DNA of 64,000 nt from Varibaculum timonense_A (GCF_027694345.1 NZ_JAQEVU010000002.1:214506-278505), one strand, 5' to 3'; counted from the first letter of the stretch, positions 16,462 through 25,904 are shown. The notes: generated by a model not told the origin, from the letters alone. Numbers and translations are program-made.

Positions 16462-17916
16462 ATGACATCATCACCACCGGTGATTGCCACTAAAGAACAA
16501 AAAGAAGCTGCTGACCAGCAGGTTATAGACTCGATTGGCACTCAATACGAGTACGGATGGCACGACTCCGATGCAGCTGGTCAAAGCGCTAGGCGTGGTC
16601 TTGACGAGGAAGTAGTACGTTTCATCTCTGCCGAGAAAGACGAACCCGAATGGATGCTTAAACGCCGACTAAAAGCCCTCAAAGTTTTTGAACGTAAGCC
16701 GATGCCTACCTGGGGACCTGATTTATCTGATTTGCAAATGGATCAGATTAAATATTTCGTGCGCTCGACCGACAAGGTAGCCAGCTCCTGGGAAGATTTG
16801 CCCGAGGACATCAAGAAAACCTATGACCGGCTAGGGATTCCGGAAGCAGAACGCGAAAGCCTGGTTTCTGGGGTGGCGGCTCAATATGAATCCGAAGTGG
16901 TCTACAACCAGATTCGCGGCGATTTGGAAGAACAAGGAGTTATCTTCCTAGATACCGACACCGCACTGCGCGAACACGAAGACCTGTTCAAACGCTTCTT
17001 CGGGAAAGCTGTTCCTGCTGGTGATAACAAGTTTGCGGCTCTAAATACCGCGGTATGGTCGGGGGGATCTTTTATCTATGTTCCCAAGGGAGTACAGGTC
17101 GAAATCCCCCTGCAGGCCTATTTCCGGATCAACACCGAAAATATGGGGCAGTTCGAGCGCACCCTAATCATTGCTGACGAGGGCTCTTACGTTCACTACG
17201 TGGAAGGGTGTACCGCCCCGATTTATAAATCGGATTCGCTACACTCTGCGATTGTAGAAATTTTCTGTCTCAAAGATGCTCGGGTACGCTACACCACCAT
17301 TCAAAACTGGTCTACCAACGTCTATAACCTGGTAACCCAGCGCGCCATCTGCGAAGAGGGCGCCACTATGGAATGGGTAGACGGAAATATGGGGTCAAAA
17401 ACTAATATGAAGTACCCCTCGGTCTATTTGAACGGGAAAAATGCGCGCGGAGAGGCGCTATCAGTGGCATTCTCGGGCGAAGGGCAAAACCAGGATACCG
17501 GTGCAAAAATGTTGCATCTAGCGCCCAATACGTCCTCTTCAATTGTCTCGAAATCTATTTCCCGTAACGGGGGGCGTTCGTCTTATCGGGGGCTGGTACA
17601 CGTTGCTCCGCAGGCTAAACATTCCAAAGCATCAGTGGTTTGTGATGCGCTGCTGGTAGACCAAATTTCGCGTACTGACACCTATCCTTATGTGGATATT
17701 CAAACCGATGATGTCGAGATGGGACACGAGGCTACGGTGTCTAAAGTTAGTGCCGACCAGCTATTTTATCTGATGAGTCGGGGACTTAGCGAGACTGAAG
17801 CAATGGCGATGATTGTGCGTGGCTTTATTGAACCAATCGCGCGAGAACTACCCATGGAGTACGCCCTGGAGCTTAATCGCCTAATCGAACTGCAAATGGA
17901 AGGATCGGTGGGGTAA
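16462..17916 (+). CDS. sufB: SufB, Fe-S cluster scaffold subunit
   Basis: 484-residue core scaffold of the SUF machine, where sulfur from SufS/SufU and iron are built into clusters within SufBC2D. Typical SufB features are the N-terminal YGWHDSD region and the beta-helix core with VEGCTAPIYKSDSLHSA, whose cysteine lies near residue 250. The C-terminal RGLSETEAMAMIVRGFIEPI resembles the SufD end. It starts 51 nt after sufR; the nearest AGAGGG is rather far from the ATG (about 15 nt). The stop overlaps the sufD start by one base. Confidence 0.97.
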   Translation: MTSSPPVIATKEQKEAADQQVIDSIGTQYEYGWHDSDAAGQSARRGLDEEVVRFISAEKDEPEWMLKRRLKALKVFERKPMPTWGPDLSDLQMDQIKYFVRSTDKVASSWEDLPEDIKKTYDRLGIPEAERESLVSGVAAQYESEVVYNQIRGDLEEQGVIFLDTDTALREHEDLFKRFFGKAVPAGDNKFAALNTAVWSGGSFIYVPKGVQVEIPLQAYFRINTENMGQFERTLIIADEGSYVHYVEGCTAPIYKSDSLHSAIVEIFCLKDARVRYTTIQNWSTNVYNLVTQRAICEEGATMEWVDGNMGSKTNMKYPSVYLNGKNARGEALSVAFSGEGQNQDTGAKMLHLAPNTSSSIVSKSISRNGGRSSYRGLVHVAPQAKHSKASVVCDALLVDQISRTDTYPYVDIQTDDVEMGHEATVSKVSADQLFYLMSRGLSETEAMAMIVRGFIEPIARELPMEYALELNRLIELQMEGSVG

Positions 17917-19097
17917 TGGCAAAGATGCTAAAACAGGCAGACCATAAAGTAGTCGCAGCTTCTTCCCGAGCTGACCGTCCCACCTCTTTTAATCTTTCTG
18001 ATATTCCTATGCCGACCGGGCGGGAAGAAGATTGGCGCTTTACCCCGCTAGAGCGGATAAAGATGCTGCTTACAGAGACTTTAGAGGGAAGTTCTCCTAC
18101 AGTTGAGGTTGAGGGGCAGGTTTTAAACTCAGGTAAACGCCTAAATCTGGGCGCGTCCTCGTATATCGAAATAGCTACCGACAGCGATATTCACGGTAAA
18201 ATCGGGGCTCCCGGAGATCGGGCGAGCGTTGTCGAATGGAATAACCACCAGGAAATAGTAAACCTAGTTATTGCTGACCAGTTTCCCGAAGCATTGCGAA
18301 TCAAAATAATTGGGGAAAACCCGACTCCGGCTGCCCAACATATCTGCATAGATGTGAAACCACAGGCTAAAGCCCTGCTAATTTTGGAACACAGCGGTGA
18401 TGCCCAACTCAACCAGGGGGTTGAGATAAATGTTGAAAGCGGAGCCGAGCTAGAAATAGTTTCGATTCAGCAATGGGAACGCTCGGCAGTACACGCGGCT
18501 AATCACCGCATGAACGTGGAAAAAGACGCAAAGCTGAAACATATCGTAGTCACCCTGGGGGGCGATTTGGTACGAATCTGCCCTGATATCGATTTAGATA
18601 AACCGGGCGGGGAAGTCGAAATGTTAGGTGTCTACTTTACCGACACTGACCAGCATCAAGAACACCGCCTTTTCGTCAATCACATTGCTGAAAATTGCCG
18701 TTCCGATGTGCACTATAAAGGAGCGCTGCAAGGAACGCAGGCACATGCGGTCTGGATTGGGGATGTGCTGATTGGCAAACAGGCTTTCAATACCGATTCC
18801 TATGAGCAAAACCGTAACCTGGTGTTAAACCCGGGAGCAAAAGCTGATTCGGTACCTAACCTAGAGATTGAAAACGGAGAAATCGCGGGAGCTGGACATG
18901 CTTCTGCCACCGGGCGTTTTGATGACGAACAGCTCTTCTATTTGTTGTCGCGCGGTATTCCGGAAGCTACCGCCCGAAAAATGGTGGTACATGGATTTTT
19001 TGCTGAACTTATCCGCCAGATTGGAATCAACGAGATTGAAGAACGCCTATTACAGGTGATTGACGCGCGGTTAGAACAAGGCTCGGGTGCGCTATGA
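17916..19097 (+). CDS. sufD: SufD, Fe-S assembly subunit
   Basis: 393-residue partner of SufB in SufBC2D. It has the family N-terminal MPTGREEDWRFTPLERI and the C-terminal LLSRGIPEATARKMVVHGFF, with a conserved histidine-containing AGAGHASATGRFDDEQLF. The ATG overlaps the sufB stop by one base (TAATG). It overlaps the Rieske gene by 4 nt. Confidence 0.95.
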   Translation: MAKMLKQADHKVVAASSRADRPTSFNLSDIPMPTGREEDWRFTPLERIKMLLTETLEGSSPTVEVEGQVLNSGKRLNLGASSYIEIATDSDIHGKIGAPGDRASVVEWNNHQEIVNLVIADQFPEALRIKIIGENPTPAAQHICIDVKPQAKALLILEHSGDAQLNQGVEINVESGAELEIVSIQQWERSAVHAANHRMNVEKDAKLKHIVVTLGGDLVRICPDIDLDKPGGEVEMLGVYFTDTDQHQEHRLFVNHIAENCRSDVHYKGALQGTQAHAVWIGDVLIGKQAFNTDSYEQNRNLVLNPGAKADSVPNLEIENGEIAGAGHASATGRFDDEQLFYLLSRGIPEATARKMVVHGFFAELIRQIGINEIEERLLQVIDARLEQGSGAL

Positions 19098-19438
19098 GCC
19101 TAGAAAAAGTCTGTGAAGTGGACGCGCTAGAAGCCGGACAAGCACTACGCGCAGAAATAACCGATGAAAAGGGTAAAAGGATTCCAATCGCCGTTGTGCG
19201 TGACGAGGAAGGCGGCTGGCACGCGATAGATGCCCTGTGTACTCACGGGGACATAGCTTTAGATGAGGGCGAGGTAGAAGGATGCGCAATTGAGTGCTGG
19301 GGACATGGTGCCCAGTTCGATTTGAATACCGGGCAGCCTACCTTGCCTGCTACCCAGCCAGTTAAGTGTTATCAGCTTGAAATCAAAGGACAGGCGGTTT
19401 ATGTTTCTGCCTGTAGCCGCAGTAAAGGAAATGAATAA
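19094..19438 (+). CDS. Rieske-type [2Fe-2S] ferredoxin in the suf operon
   Basis: 114-residue small ferredoxin with Rieske ligands CTH (near residue 46) and CWGH (near residue 64), giving the C-x-H...C-x2-H pattern. Such a gene is a usual guest in actinobacterial suf operons, between sufD and sufC. Its role there is not firmly known; electron supply for cluster assembly or repair is a reasonable guess. It overlaps sufD by ATGA and ends directly before the sufC ATG. Confidence 0.9.
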   Translation: MSLEKVCEVDALEAGQALRAEITDEKGKRIPIAVVRDEEGGWHAIDALCTHGDIALDEGEVEGCAIECWGHGAQFDLNTGQPTLPATQPVKCYQLEIKGQAVYVSACSRSKGNE

Positions 19439-20185
19439 ATGGGGAAACTAGAAGTTAAAGACCTACAGGTTTCGGTAGAAACTCCCGACGGGATAAAGCA
19501 GATTTTGAAAGGTACCTCCCTAACGGTGAATTCCGGGGAAAAGCATGCGATTATGGGACCGAATGGTTCGGGTAAATCTACTTTGGCCTATTCGATTGCC
19601 GGTCACCCCGGTTACCATATCGAGGGCGGGGAAGTGCTCCTAGATGGGGTTAATATCCTGGAATCTTCCCCAGATGAAAGGGCACGTGCCGGCTTATTCC
19701 TGGCAATGCAGTACCCGGTGGAGGTTCCCGGAGTCACGGTGTCTAACTTCTTGCGTACCGCCCGGACTGCGGTTGATGGGCAAGCTCCGCCGGTACGTAC
19801 TTGGGTAAAGGAACTAAAAGCCGCCATGGAGGATTTAAAAGTAGATCCAAAGTTCGCTAGTCGCGACCTCAATGCCGGTTTTTCTGGTGGGGAAAAGAAA
19901 CGCCTAGAGATTTTGCAGATGCAAATCCTTCACCCCAAGTTCGCTATTCTTGACGAAACTGACTCTGGTCTAGATATTGACGCTTTGCGCACCGTATCGG
20001 CGGGGGTAAATCATGCTCACGAGAATCTTGGTTGCGGGCTGCTGGTAATCACGCACTATTCGCGGATTTTGAACTACATTAAGCCGGACTTTGTGCACGT
20101 ATTTGCCAAAGGGCGGATTGTGGACTCTGGGGGGAGCGAGCTGGCTGACAAGCTGGAGACCAGCGGATACGACTCCTATCTGTAA
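19439..20185 (+). CDS. sufC: SufC, ATPase of the Fe-S assembly complex
   Basis: 248-residue ABC-type ATPase that powers SufBC2D; cytosolic and not a transporter. Walker A GPNGSGKST (residue about 41), signature FSGGEKKRLEILQM (about 145), Walker B FAILDETDSGLDID (about 166). The ATG begins immediately after the Rieske stop, with AAAGGA nine bases upstream. Confidence 0.97.
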   Translation: MGKLEVKDLQVSVETPDGIKQILKGTSLTVNSGEKHAIMGPNGSGKSTLAYSIAGHPGYHIEGGEVLLDGVNILESSPDERARAGLFLAMQYPVEVPGVTVSNFLRTARTAVDGQAPPVRTWVKELKAAMEDLKVDPKFASRDLNAGFSGGEKKRLEILQMQILHPKFAILDETDSGLDIDALRTVSAGVNHAHENLGCGLLVITHYSRILNYIKPDFVHVFAKGRIVDSGGSELADKLETSGYDSYL

Positions 20186-20238
20186 ACAATCTCCGACCAT
20201 AAAGCCCTGTTTCATTAGTTATTGAGAGGATGCTGCCA

Positions 20239-21507
20239 GTGCAATCGCCATTTTCCGATTCGGAACTGACGCGTTTGCGCGCCGATTTTCCGATTCTTTC
20301 CCGCACCGGACGGGGAGGGAAACCGATTGTCTATTTGGATGCGGCCGCCACCTCTCAAAAACCGCGTTCAGTGATGCAAGCCGAAAGTAGTTTTTACGAA
20401 AACTCTAATGGAGCGGTGCATCGGGGTACTCACCTGCTAGCTGATGAATCTAGCCAGTATTTCGAGGATGCGCGTTGCGTCCTCTCCTCCTTTATCGGAG
20501 CAAATCCCAGCGAAATTGTCTGGACAAAGAATGCCACCGAGGCGCTAAATCTGGTGGCCTATGGCCTGTCTAACCCCGGGATTGATGGCGGGGCTCCCCT
20601 CATAGGCAAGGGTGATCGGGTGGTTACTACGCGGGCAGAGCATCACGCCAACTTGGTACCGTGGCAGTTACTTAGCCAGCGCACCGGCTGCGAGTTCGCC
20701 TATCTGGATTTGGATGATGAAGGTCGGATTGACCTGGAAACCCTGAACGTTATCACTACGAACACCAAGGTAGTGGCAGTAACTCATGCCTCGAATGTAT
20801 CGGGGGCGATTACTGATATAGCACCTATTATCCAGGCGGCTCACGCGGTGGGGGCTTGGGTAGTGTTAGATACCTGCCAGTCCAGCGCTCATATGCCCTT
20901 AGATATTAAAATCCTGGGCGCGGATTTTGCTTGCTTTTCCGGGCATAAAATGGCAGGTCCCACCGGTATTGGGGCGCTATATGGCCGGGGGGAATTGCTA
21001 GAGCAATTGCCGCCTTTCCTGGCAGGTGGCTCCATGATTGCCGATGTAAACATGGACAAAACCACTTTCCAACCTGTCCCCGAGCGATTCGAGGCCGGCT
21101 CGCAAGCGGTAGCCCAGATTCACGCTTGGGCGGTGGCACTTGATTATTTACAGAAAGTGGGAATGGAACGGATACGTCAGCATGAACTGTTCCTAACTCA
21201 GTATCTATTGGAGGGCTTAGCGAGCGTTAAAGGTCTGCGGCTGCTAGGACCTACAGATTACCGCGAACGGGTAGGACTCGCGGCTTTCGATTTCTTTGGT
21301 ATCCATCCCCATGACGTGGGGCAGGTATTAGATGCCGAGGACGTGGCGATTCGGGTAGGGCATCACTGCGCCCTCCCGCTGCACGCCCACTATGGTTTAC
21401 GTTCCTCTTGTCGGGCATCTCTTTCGCTTACTTCTTCGCGCGAAGATATTGATCGCCTAATTGATGGTTTAGAAACCGTACGTAGTTTCTTTAAAAGGGG
21501 GGAATAA
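20239..21507 (+). CDS. sufS: SufS, cysteine desulfurase
   Basis: About 422 residues; a PLP enzyme that takes sulfur from cysteine and passes it to SufU. The PLP lysine is in SGHKMAGPTGIGALYG and the catalytic cysteine in RVGHHCALPLH near residue 375. GTG at 20239 is preferred: GAGAGG (20224-20229) lies 9 nt upstream, whereas the in-frame ATG at 20230 would touch the ribosome site with no spacer. It lies 53 nt after sufC and ends overlapping the sufU start by one base. Confidence 0.95.
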   Translation: MQSPFSDSELTRLRADFPILSRTGRGGKPIVYLDAAATSQKPRSVMQAESSFYENSNGAVHRGTHLLADESSQYFEDARCVLSSFIGANPSEIVWTKNATEALNLVAYGLSNPGIDGGAPLIGKGDRVVTTRAEHHANLVPWQLLSQRTGCEFAYLDLDDEGRIDLETLNVITTNTKVVAVTHASNVSGAITDIAPIIQAAHAVGAWVVLDTCQSSAHMPLDIKILGADFACFSGHKMAGPTGIGALYGRGELLEQLPPFLAGGSMIADVNMDKTTFQPVPERFEAGSQAVAQIHAWAVALDYLQKVGMERIRQHELFLTQYLLEGLASVKGLRLLGPTDYRERVGLAAFDFFGIHPHDVGQVLDAEDVAIRVGHHCALPLHAHYGLRSSCRASLSLTSSREDIDRLIDGLETVRSFFKRGE

Positions 21508-21968
21508 TGGTTTCGGCTCTTGATCAGCTATATCAGCAGGTGATTATGGATCATGCCGCGGAAAAACACGGCAGCTCTCCAGTAACGCCTTCAGATACCT
21601 CGTCCTATCAAGTTAATCCTACCTGCGGGGATGAAGTTACTTTAGCAGTTACTTTAGAGGGCGATACTCTGGCCGATCTTGCCTGGCAGGGGCAGGGCTG
21701 TTCCATTTCCCAGGCATCACTATCAATGATGAATGACTTGGTAGCGGGAAAATCTTTGGCGGAAGTGGAACAGCTTTGGAATAATTTCGACCAAATGATG
21801 CATTCGCGGGGACTGGAACTTCCTGACGAAGTGCTAGATTCCCTAGAAGATGCCGCCAGTCTGCAAGGAACCTCCAAGTTTCCCAACCGAGTTAAATGCG
21901 CCCTCTTAGGGTGGATGGCGCTGAGAGAATCAATCGCCAAAACGCAAGCGAGGCAAGAACATGAGTGA
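21507..21968 (+). CDS. sufU: SufU, zinc-dependent sulfur-transfer protein
   Basis: 153-residue IscU-like protein with the three cysteines of SufU in NPTCGDEV, GCSISQAS and VKCALLGW, plus the aspartate after the first. In Gram-positive SUF systems it accepts persulfide from SufS by ligand swap at a zinc site. The start overlaps the sufS stop by one base and the stop overlaps sufT by 8 nt. Confidence 0.95.
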   Translation: MVSALDQLYQQVIMDHAAEKHGSSPVTPSDTSSYQVNPTCGDEVTLAVTLEGDTLADLAWQGQGCSISQASLSMMNDLVAGKSLAEVEQLWNNFDQMMHSRGLELPDEVLDSLEDAASLQGTSKFPNRVKCALLGWMALRESIAKTQARQEHE

Positions 21969-22509
21969 AGAACGTCCCTGGGAAAACACCGCTGAAGTGC
22001 CCCAGCGCTTTCAGGCAGTGGCTGCTGGTAATGAAAATGCCGGTCCCTATCTCCCCTCGAAAACCCATGTCCATGGGCATGATAGCGAAAACGGACACTT
22101 AGATACCGATAAATCGGGCAGAGCGACAAGGTACGGAGCTGCCCCCCAGCATTCCTCACAAGAGTTTGCCGAGCCTTCCCCGCTCACCCCGCAAAATGCG
22201 CTCCCCACCAAAGAGGAAATACTGGAAGCACTGAAAGATGTTATTGACCCCGAACTGGGGATTAATATCGTGGATTTAGGGCTGATTTATGGGGTTGAAC
22301 TGCAAGAAGATGGGACAGTGGTTCTCGAAATGACACTTACCTCAGCCGCCTGTCCACTCACCGATGTGTTGGAAGAGCAAACTCAGTGGGTGCTTTCGGC
22401 GATGGCGTCTCGGGTTCAAATCAACTGGGTGTGGATGCCACCTTGGGGACCAGATCGCATTAGCGAGGACGGACGCGAACAGCTGCGGGCTCTCGGCTTT
22501 AACGTTTAA
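21961..22509 (+). CDS. sufT: SufT / MIP18-family (DUF59) Fe-S maturation factor
   Basis: 182 residues. The first 75 are low-complexity and probably disordered; the DUF59 domain follows (residues about 78-180) with KDVIDPELGINIVDLGLIYG and LTSAACPLTD holding the conserved cysteine. The family helps deliver Fe-S clusters under high demand. The long N-terminal extension is unusual for the core domain but common in actinobacteria. It ends the suf operon. Confidence 0.9.
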   Translation: MSEERPWENTAEVPQRFQAVAAGNENAGPYLPSKTHVHGHDSENGHLDTDKSGRATRYGAAPQHSSQEFAEPSPLTPQNALPTKEEILEALKDVIDPELGINIVDLGLIYGVELQEDGTVVLEMTLTSAACPLTDVLEEQTQWVLSAMASRVQINWVWMPPWGPDRISEDGREQLRALGFNV

Positions 22510-22523
22510 TGAGGTAACATAGG

Positions 22524-22543
22524 CTGTTAGAGAAATCTAGCAG
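22524..22543 (+). promoter_or_regulatory. RNA hairpin with GAAA tetraloop before arcA
   Basis: CTGTTAGA-GAAA-TCTAGCAG forms an 8-bp stem (one G-U pair) closed by a GNRA loop. It directly abuts the GGGGGAAG ribosome site of arcA. It could modulate arcA translation or stabilise the 5' end after processing from the suf transcript. Confidence 0.4.
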
Positions 22544-22553
22544 GGGGAAGTCT

Positions 22554-23780
22554 ATGACACTTGGGGTCTGGTCTGAAGTTGGTAGATTGCAGAGAGTTTT
22601 AGTACATCGCCCAGGTAAAGAGCTCAATCGCCTCACCCCCTCTAATCGAGACGAACTGCTGTTCGACGATATTTTATGGCTAGAAAAGGCGCGTGAAGAT
22701 CACGATACTTTCACCGCTATTCTTAGCGCCGAAAATGCCGAGGTGGTTTACTTAGCGGATTTATTGGCGGAAACTTTAGATATAGAGGCAGCGCGTAAAT
22801 GGTTGCTGGCGGAAACAATTAATGAACGTCATTTCGGAGTTTCGCTTAGCGAAGGGTTACGCCAGTATTTGGATACGCAAGAAAGCTCACGTTTAGCACA
22901 GATTTTGCTCTGTGGACTTACGCGCCAAGAAATTGAGGAACAGCTGGGAAAAGTTTCCTCAGTGGTTTTAGCCCGGGTTAGTGTTGAGGATTTGGTTTTG
23001 GGGGCATTACCTAACCATTTATTTACCCGCGATACTTCTGCTTGGATTGGCGGGGGAGTTATGCTCTCGGCCATGAAAAAGACTGCCCGTCGCCGTGAAA
23101 CCTTAAACTTGCAGGCTATCTACCGGTTCCATCCAGATTTTAGCGATAATCTTACCCAGTTTGGCGCAGGCGTAGCTGACAGCCCCGCCTCCACCGAGGG
23201 AGGGGATGTAGAAATACTCTCGGAACACTCGGTACTGGTAGGGATTTCGGAACGTACCAGCCCGGCAGGTTTCGAGCGCCTTGCTTCCCGCTTACTCCTA
23301 GACTCGTCCTCAGCAATAAATATGGTTACCGGGTTGTTGATGCCGATGGAGCGAGCCCAAATGCATTTAGATACGGTGCTGACGATGATTAATCGCGATA
23401 CTTTTTATAAATACAAGAACTTGGGAATGTTGGCGAGTGTTACTGCTCGCCGAGGCGCAGACGGTCAAATCTCTTGGCAGCTGCATCCGGAAGCCGAAAT
23501 GCATGAGATTCTTGCCCAGGCGGCAGGAGTAAGCGCGGTTAATATTCTGCAAACCCCGCAATCCGATAGTGGTGCCGAACGCGGACAATGGAATGATGCC
23601 TGTAACCTGCTGGCACTTCGCGAAAACGTGGTTACCTCCTATGACCGCAACTGGCAAACCATCGACTACTTGCGCTCCCAAGGGGTAAAGGTTTTAGAAG
23701 TTCCTAGTGCAGAGCTGGGGCGCGGGCGCGGCGGGCCGCGCTGTATGACCTGTCCGTTATCGCGAGCAGCTGTTGAATAA
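22554..23780 (+). CDS. arcA: arginine deiminase
   Basis: 408-residue guanidino-group hydrolase that converts arginine to citrulline and ammonia, the first step of the ADI energy and acid-resistance pathway. The N-terminal GVWSEVGRLQRVLVHRPGKEL and central NHLFTRDTSAWI are typical. The C-terminal GGPRCMTCPL carries the catalytic cysteine. The ATG has GGGGGAAG upstream. The ornithine carbamoyltransferase gene follows 67 nt later. No arginine/ornithine antiporter (arcD) or carbamate kinase (arcC) lies beside it. Confidence 0.96.
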   Translation: MTLGVWSEVGRLQRVLVHRPGKELNRLTPSNRDELLFDDILWLEKAREDHDTFTAILSAENAEVVYLADLLAETLDIEAARKWLLAETINERHFGVSLSEGLRQYLDTQESSRLAQILLCGLTRQEIEEQLGKVSSVVLARVSVEDLVLGALPNHLFTRDTSAWIGGGVMLSAMKKTARRRETLNLQAIYRFHPDFSDNLTQFGAGVADSPASTEGGDVEILSEHSVLVGISERTSPAGFERLASRLLLDSSSAINMVTGLLMPMERAQMHLDTVLTMINRDTFYKYKNLGMLASVTARRGADGQISWQLHPEAEMHEILAQAAGVSAVNILQTPQSDSGAERGQWNDACNLLALRENVVTSYDRNWQTIDYLRSQGVKVLEVPSAELGRGRGGPRCMTCPLSRAAVE

Positions 23781-23847
23781 ATAGCGGGGTCTGAATCGGG
23801 GAAACAGATTTAGCTCAATAGTAAGAAAAAAATAGAAAGGTTAAACT

Positions 23848-24852
23848 GTGGCATTACTATCTGGTCGCCATTTTCTAAAAGAACTTGATTTCACCGCCGA
23901 GGAATGGCGGTATCTGCTGGATTTGGCGGCGCAGCTAAAAGCAGCCAAACGGGCGGGAAGTGAACAGCCTTATTTGAAAGGTAAAAACATCGCCCTAATT
24001 TTTGAAAAAACTTCTACCCGCACGCGCTGCTCTTTTGAAGTAGCTGCCTACGACCAGGGTGCCCATGTAACTTTTCTCGACCCGGTGGCCTCCCAGATTG
24101 GGCATAAGGAATCTATGGCGGACACGGCGCAGGTATTGGGGCGCTTCTATGATGGCATTGAGTTTCGAGGACGGCGTCAAGAGGACGTAGAAACTTTGGC
24201 GCGCCTATCGGGGGTGCCGGTTTGGAACGGCTTGACCGATGAATGGCATCCCACGCAAATGCTTTGTGACCAGCTAACTATGATGGAGCATTCCGGACGC
24301 GACTTGCAGGATATTTCCTTTGCCTATCTGGGTGATGCTCGCAATAATATGTCGAATTCGCTGCTGATTTCCGGGGCAATGATGGGCATGGATGTGCGAA
24401 TTATCGGACCGAAGCAGCTGTGGAATGAACAGTGCTGGATTGATAAAGCCCATGAAATTGCGGCTCTAACCGGCGCGAGAATCACCCACACTGATGATCC
24501 GGCTGCTGGGGTTAAGGGTGCGGATTTCTTGTATACCGATGTTTGGGTTTCGATGGGGGAGCCGAAAGAAGTCTGGGATGAGCGGATTAAGCTGCTCTTG
24601 CCCTACCAGGTGAATGCCCAGCTAATGGCGGAAGCCGGTCAGCAGGCAAAGTTTTTGCACTGTCTGCCTGCTTTCCATGACCGCGCCACCACCGTGGGGG
24701 AGGATATTTACCAAAAAACTGGTCTCGATGCCTTAGAAGTTACCGATGAGGTGTTCTGTGGGGAACGCTCAGTAGTGTTTGACCAAGCAGAAAACCGGAT
24801 GCACACCATTAAAGCCGTGATGGTAGCTACTTTGGGGACGCTAACTGACTAG
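23848..24852 (+). CDS. arcB: ornithine carbamoyltransferase, probably catabolic
   Basis: 334-residue enzyme interconverting citrulline plus phosphate with ornithine plus carbamoyl phosphate. The carbamoyl-phosphate loop STRTRCSFEVA is near residue 56 and the ornithine/catalytic motif FLHCLPAFHD near 270. GTG start with AGAAAGG upstream. Pairing with arcA suggests the catabolic direction, but sequence alone does not separate ArcB from anabolic ArgF. A strong hairpin follows the stop. Confidence 0.94.
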   Translation: MALLSGRHFLKELDFTAEEWRYLLDLAAQLKAAKRAGSEQPYLKGKNIALIFEKTSTRTRCSFEVAAYDQGAHVTFLDPVASQIGHKESMADTAQVLGRFYDGIEFRGRRQEDVETLARLSGVPVWNGLTDEWHPTQMLCDQLTMMEHSGRDLQDISFAYLGDARNNMSNSLLISGAMMGMDVRIIGPKQLWNEQCWIDKAHEIAALTGARITHTDDPAAGVKGADFLYTDVWVSMGEPKEVWDERIKLLLPYQVNAQLMAEAGQQAKFLHCLPAFHDRATTVGEDIYQKTGLDALEVTDEVFCGERSVVFDQAENRMHTIKAVMVATLGTLTD

Positions 24853-24870
24853 AATAATCAGGTACTGAAA

Positions 24871-24905
24871 GGGGAGGCGCCCGGCCAATGGCCGGGCGCC
24901 TCCCC
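24871..24905. terminator. bidirectional terminator hairpin, arcB / HAD-IIA
   Basis: Perfect 16-bp GC-rich stem (GGGGAGGCGCCCGGCC and its complement) with a 3-nt loop, between convergent genes. No long T tract follows on either strand. Confidence 0.75.
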
Positions 24906-24940
24906 AATGATTTAACAGTCAGAGAGGTGTACTAACCAGA

Positions 24941-25732
24941 CTATCCAAGTAGAGGTAGTAGATCCCCGATCCCGTTGAATACCGCCTTGGGGCGATAGGG
25001 GAACTTCTGGATGTCCTCGCGGGAAGTTGAACCTGATAACACTAGGTAGGAATCCATACCGCTTTCTACACCGGCGTGAATATCAGTGTCCATGCGGTCA
25101 CCAACCATGGCCGCGTCCTCGGAGTGGGCGCCCAGCTTATTGAGTCCCGCCCGGAACATCACCGGATTCGGTTTACCCACGAAATAGGGCCTCCGCCCGG
25201 TAGCCTTGGTAATCATCGCGGCTACTGACCCCACCGCGGGCAGAGTTCCGTCCTCGGAAGGACCGGTAGTGTCCGGGTTGGTGCAAATGAACTTCGCGCC
25301 CTTTTCGATTAGTCGAATCGCTTTGGTAATATTGACGAAATCGTAGAAGCGAGTTTCACCTAGAACCACATATTCCGGATTGGTTTCAGTCATAATATAA
25401 CCGGTTTCATGGATTGCGGTGGTAAGTCCCGCTTCTCCAATGACGAACGCGGTCGAGTTAGGGGACTGGCTATTTAAGAATTCGGCAGTAGCGTTAGCCG
25501 AAGTCCAGATGCGGTCTTCGGGAACCTCTAATCCCGAGGTTTTTAATCGTGCAGCTAAATCACGGTTAGTAAAGATAGAGTTATTAGTTAGTACCAGGAA
25601 CGGGATATTTTTCTTTTTCAGGGTTTCAATAAACTCGCATGCTCCTGGTAGCGCCACGGATTCGTGCACCAGCACTCCATCCATATCGGTCATCCAGGCT
25701 TTGGGTTTACGCAATTCACTAATATCGCTCAT
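24941..25732 (-). CDS. HAD-IIA family phosphatase (NagD-like)
   Basis: 263-residue cytosolic phosphatase with motif I DMDGVLVHE (residue about 16), motif II LTNNSIF, the VGKPNPVMF lysine and motif IV GDRMDTDIHAG. Close to NagD-type phosphatases that act on small phosphosugars or nucleotides; the substrate is unknown. The ATG follows a TAAAAT -10 box by 6 nt, so the mRNA is probably leaderless. It is convergent with arcB. Confidence 0.9.
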   Translation of the reverse strand: MSDISELRKPKAWMTDMDGVLVHESVALPGACEFIETLKKKNIPFLVLTNNSIFTNRDLAARLKTSGLEVPEDRIWTSANATAEFLNSQSPNSTAFVIGEAGLTTAIHETGYIMTETNPEYVVLGETRFYDFVNITKAIRLIEKGAKFICTNPDTTGPSEDGTLPAVGSVAAMITKATGRRPYFVGKPNPVMFRAGLNKLGAHSEDAAMVGDRMDTDIHAGVESGMDSYLVLSGSTSREDIQKFPYRPKAVFNGIGDLLPLLG

Positions 25733-25738
25733 ATCCTT

Positions 25739-25744
25739 ATTTTA
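25739..25744 (-). promoter_or_regulatory. -10 element of a leaderless promoter, HAD-IIA gene
   Basis: TAAAAT on the minus strand, 6 nt before the ATG. The AAGGA inside the 6-nt gap is too close to act as a normal ribosome site. Confidence 0.55.
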
Positions 25745-25904
25745 ACGGGCAAAGACATCTATTTCTGGTCTGTTAAATCTGTAATCTAGCTATTTCATAT
25801 CTGAGGTTCGGTATCTGCTTCGACCTACTCCTATCCTCGAAAATACGGGATAGTAGCGGACCAAGCAATAGCCGTATCGGTTTTAACTACGGCCAGCTCC
25901 TGGG

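Noticed and set aside
21608..22159. 183-codon minus-strand frame across sufU and sufT
   Set aside because: It lies entirely over two well-identified Fe-S genes and has no motif.
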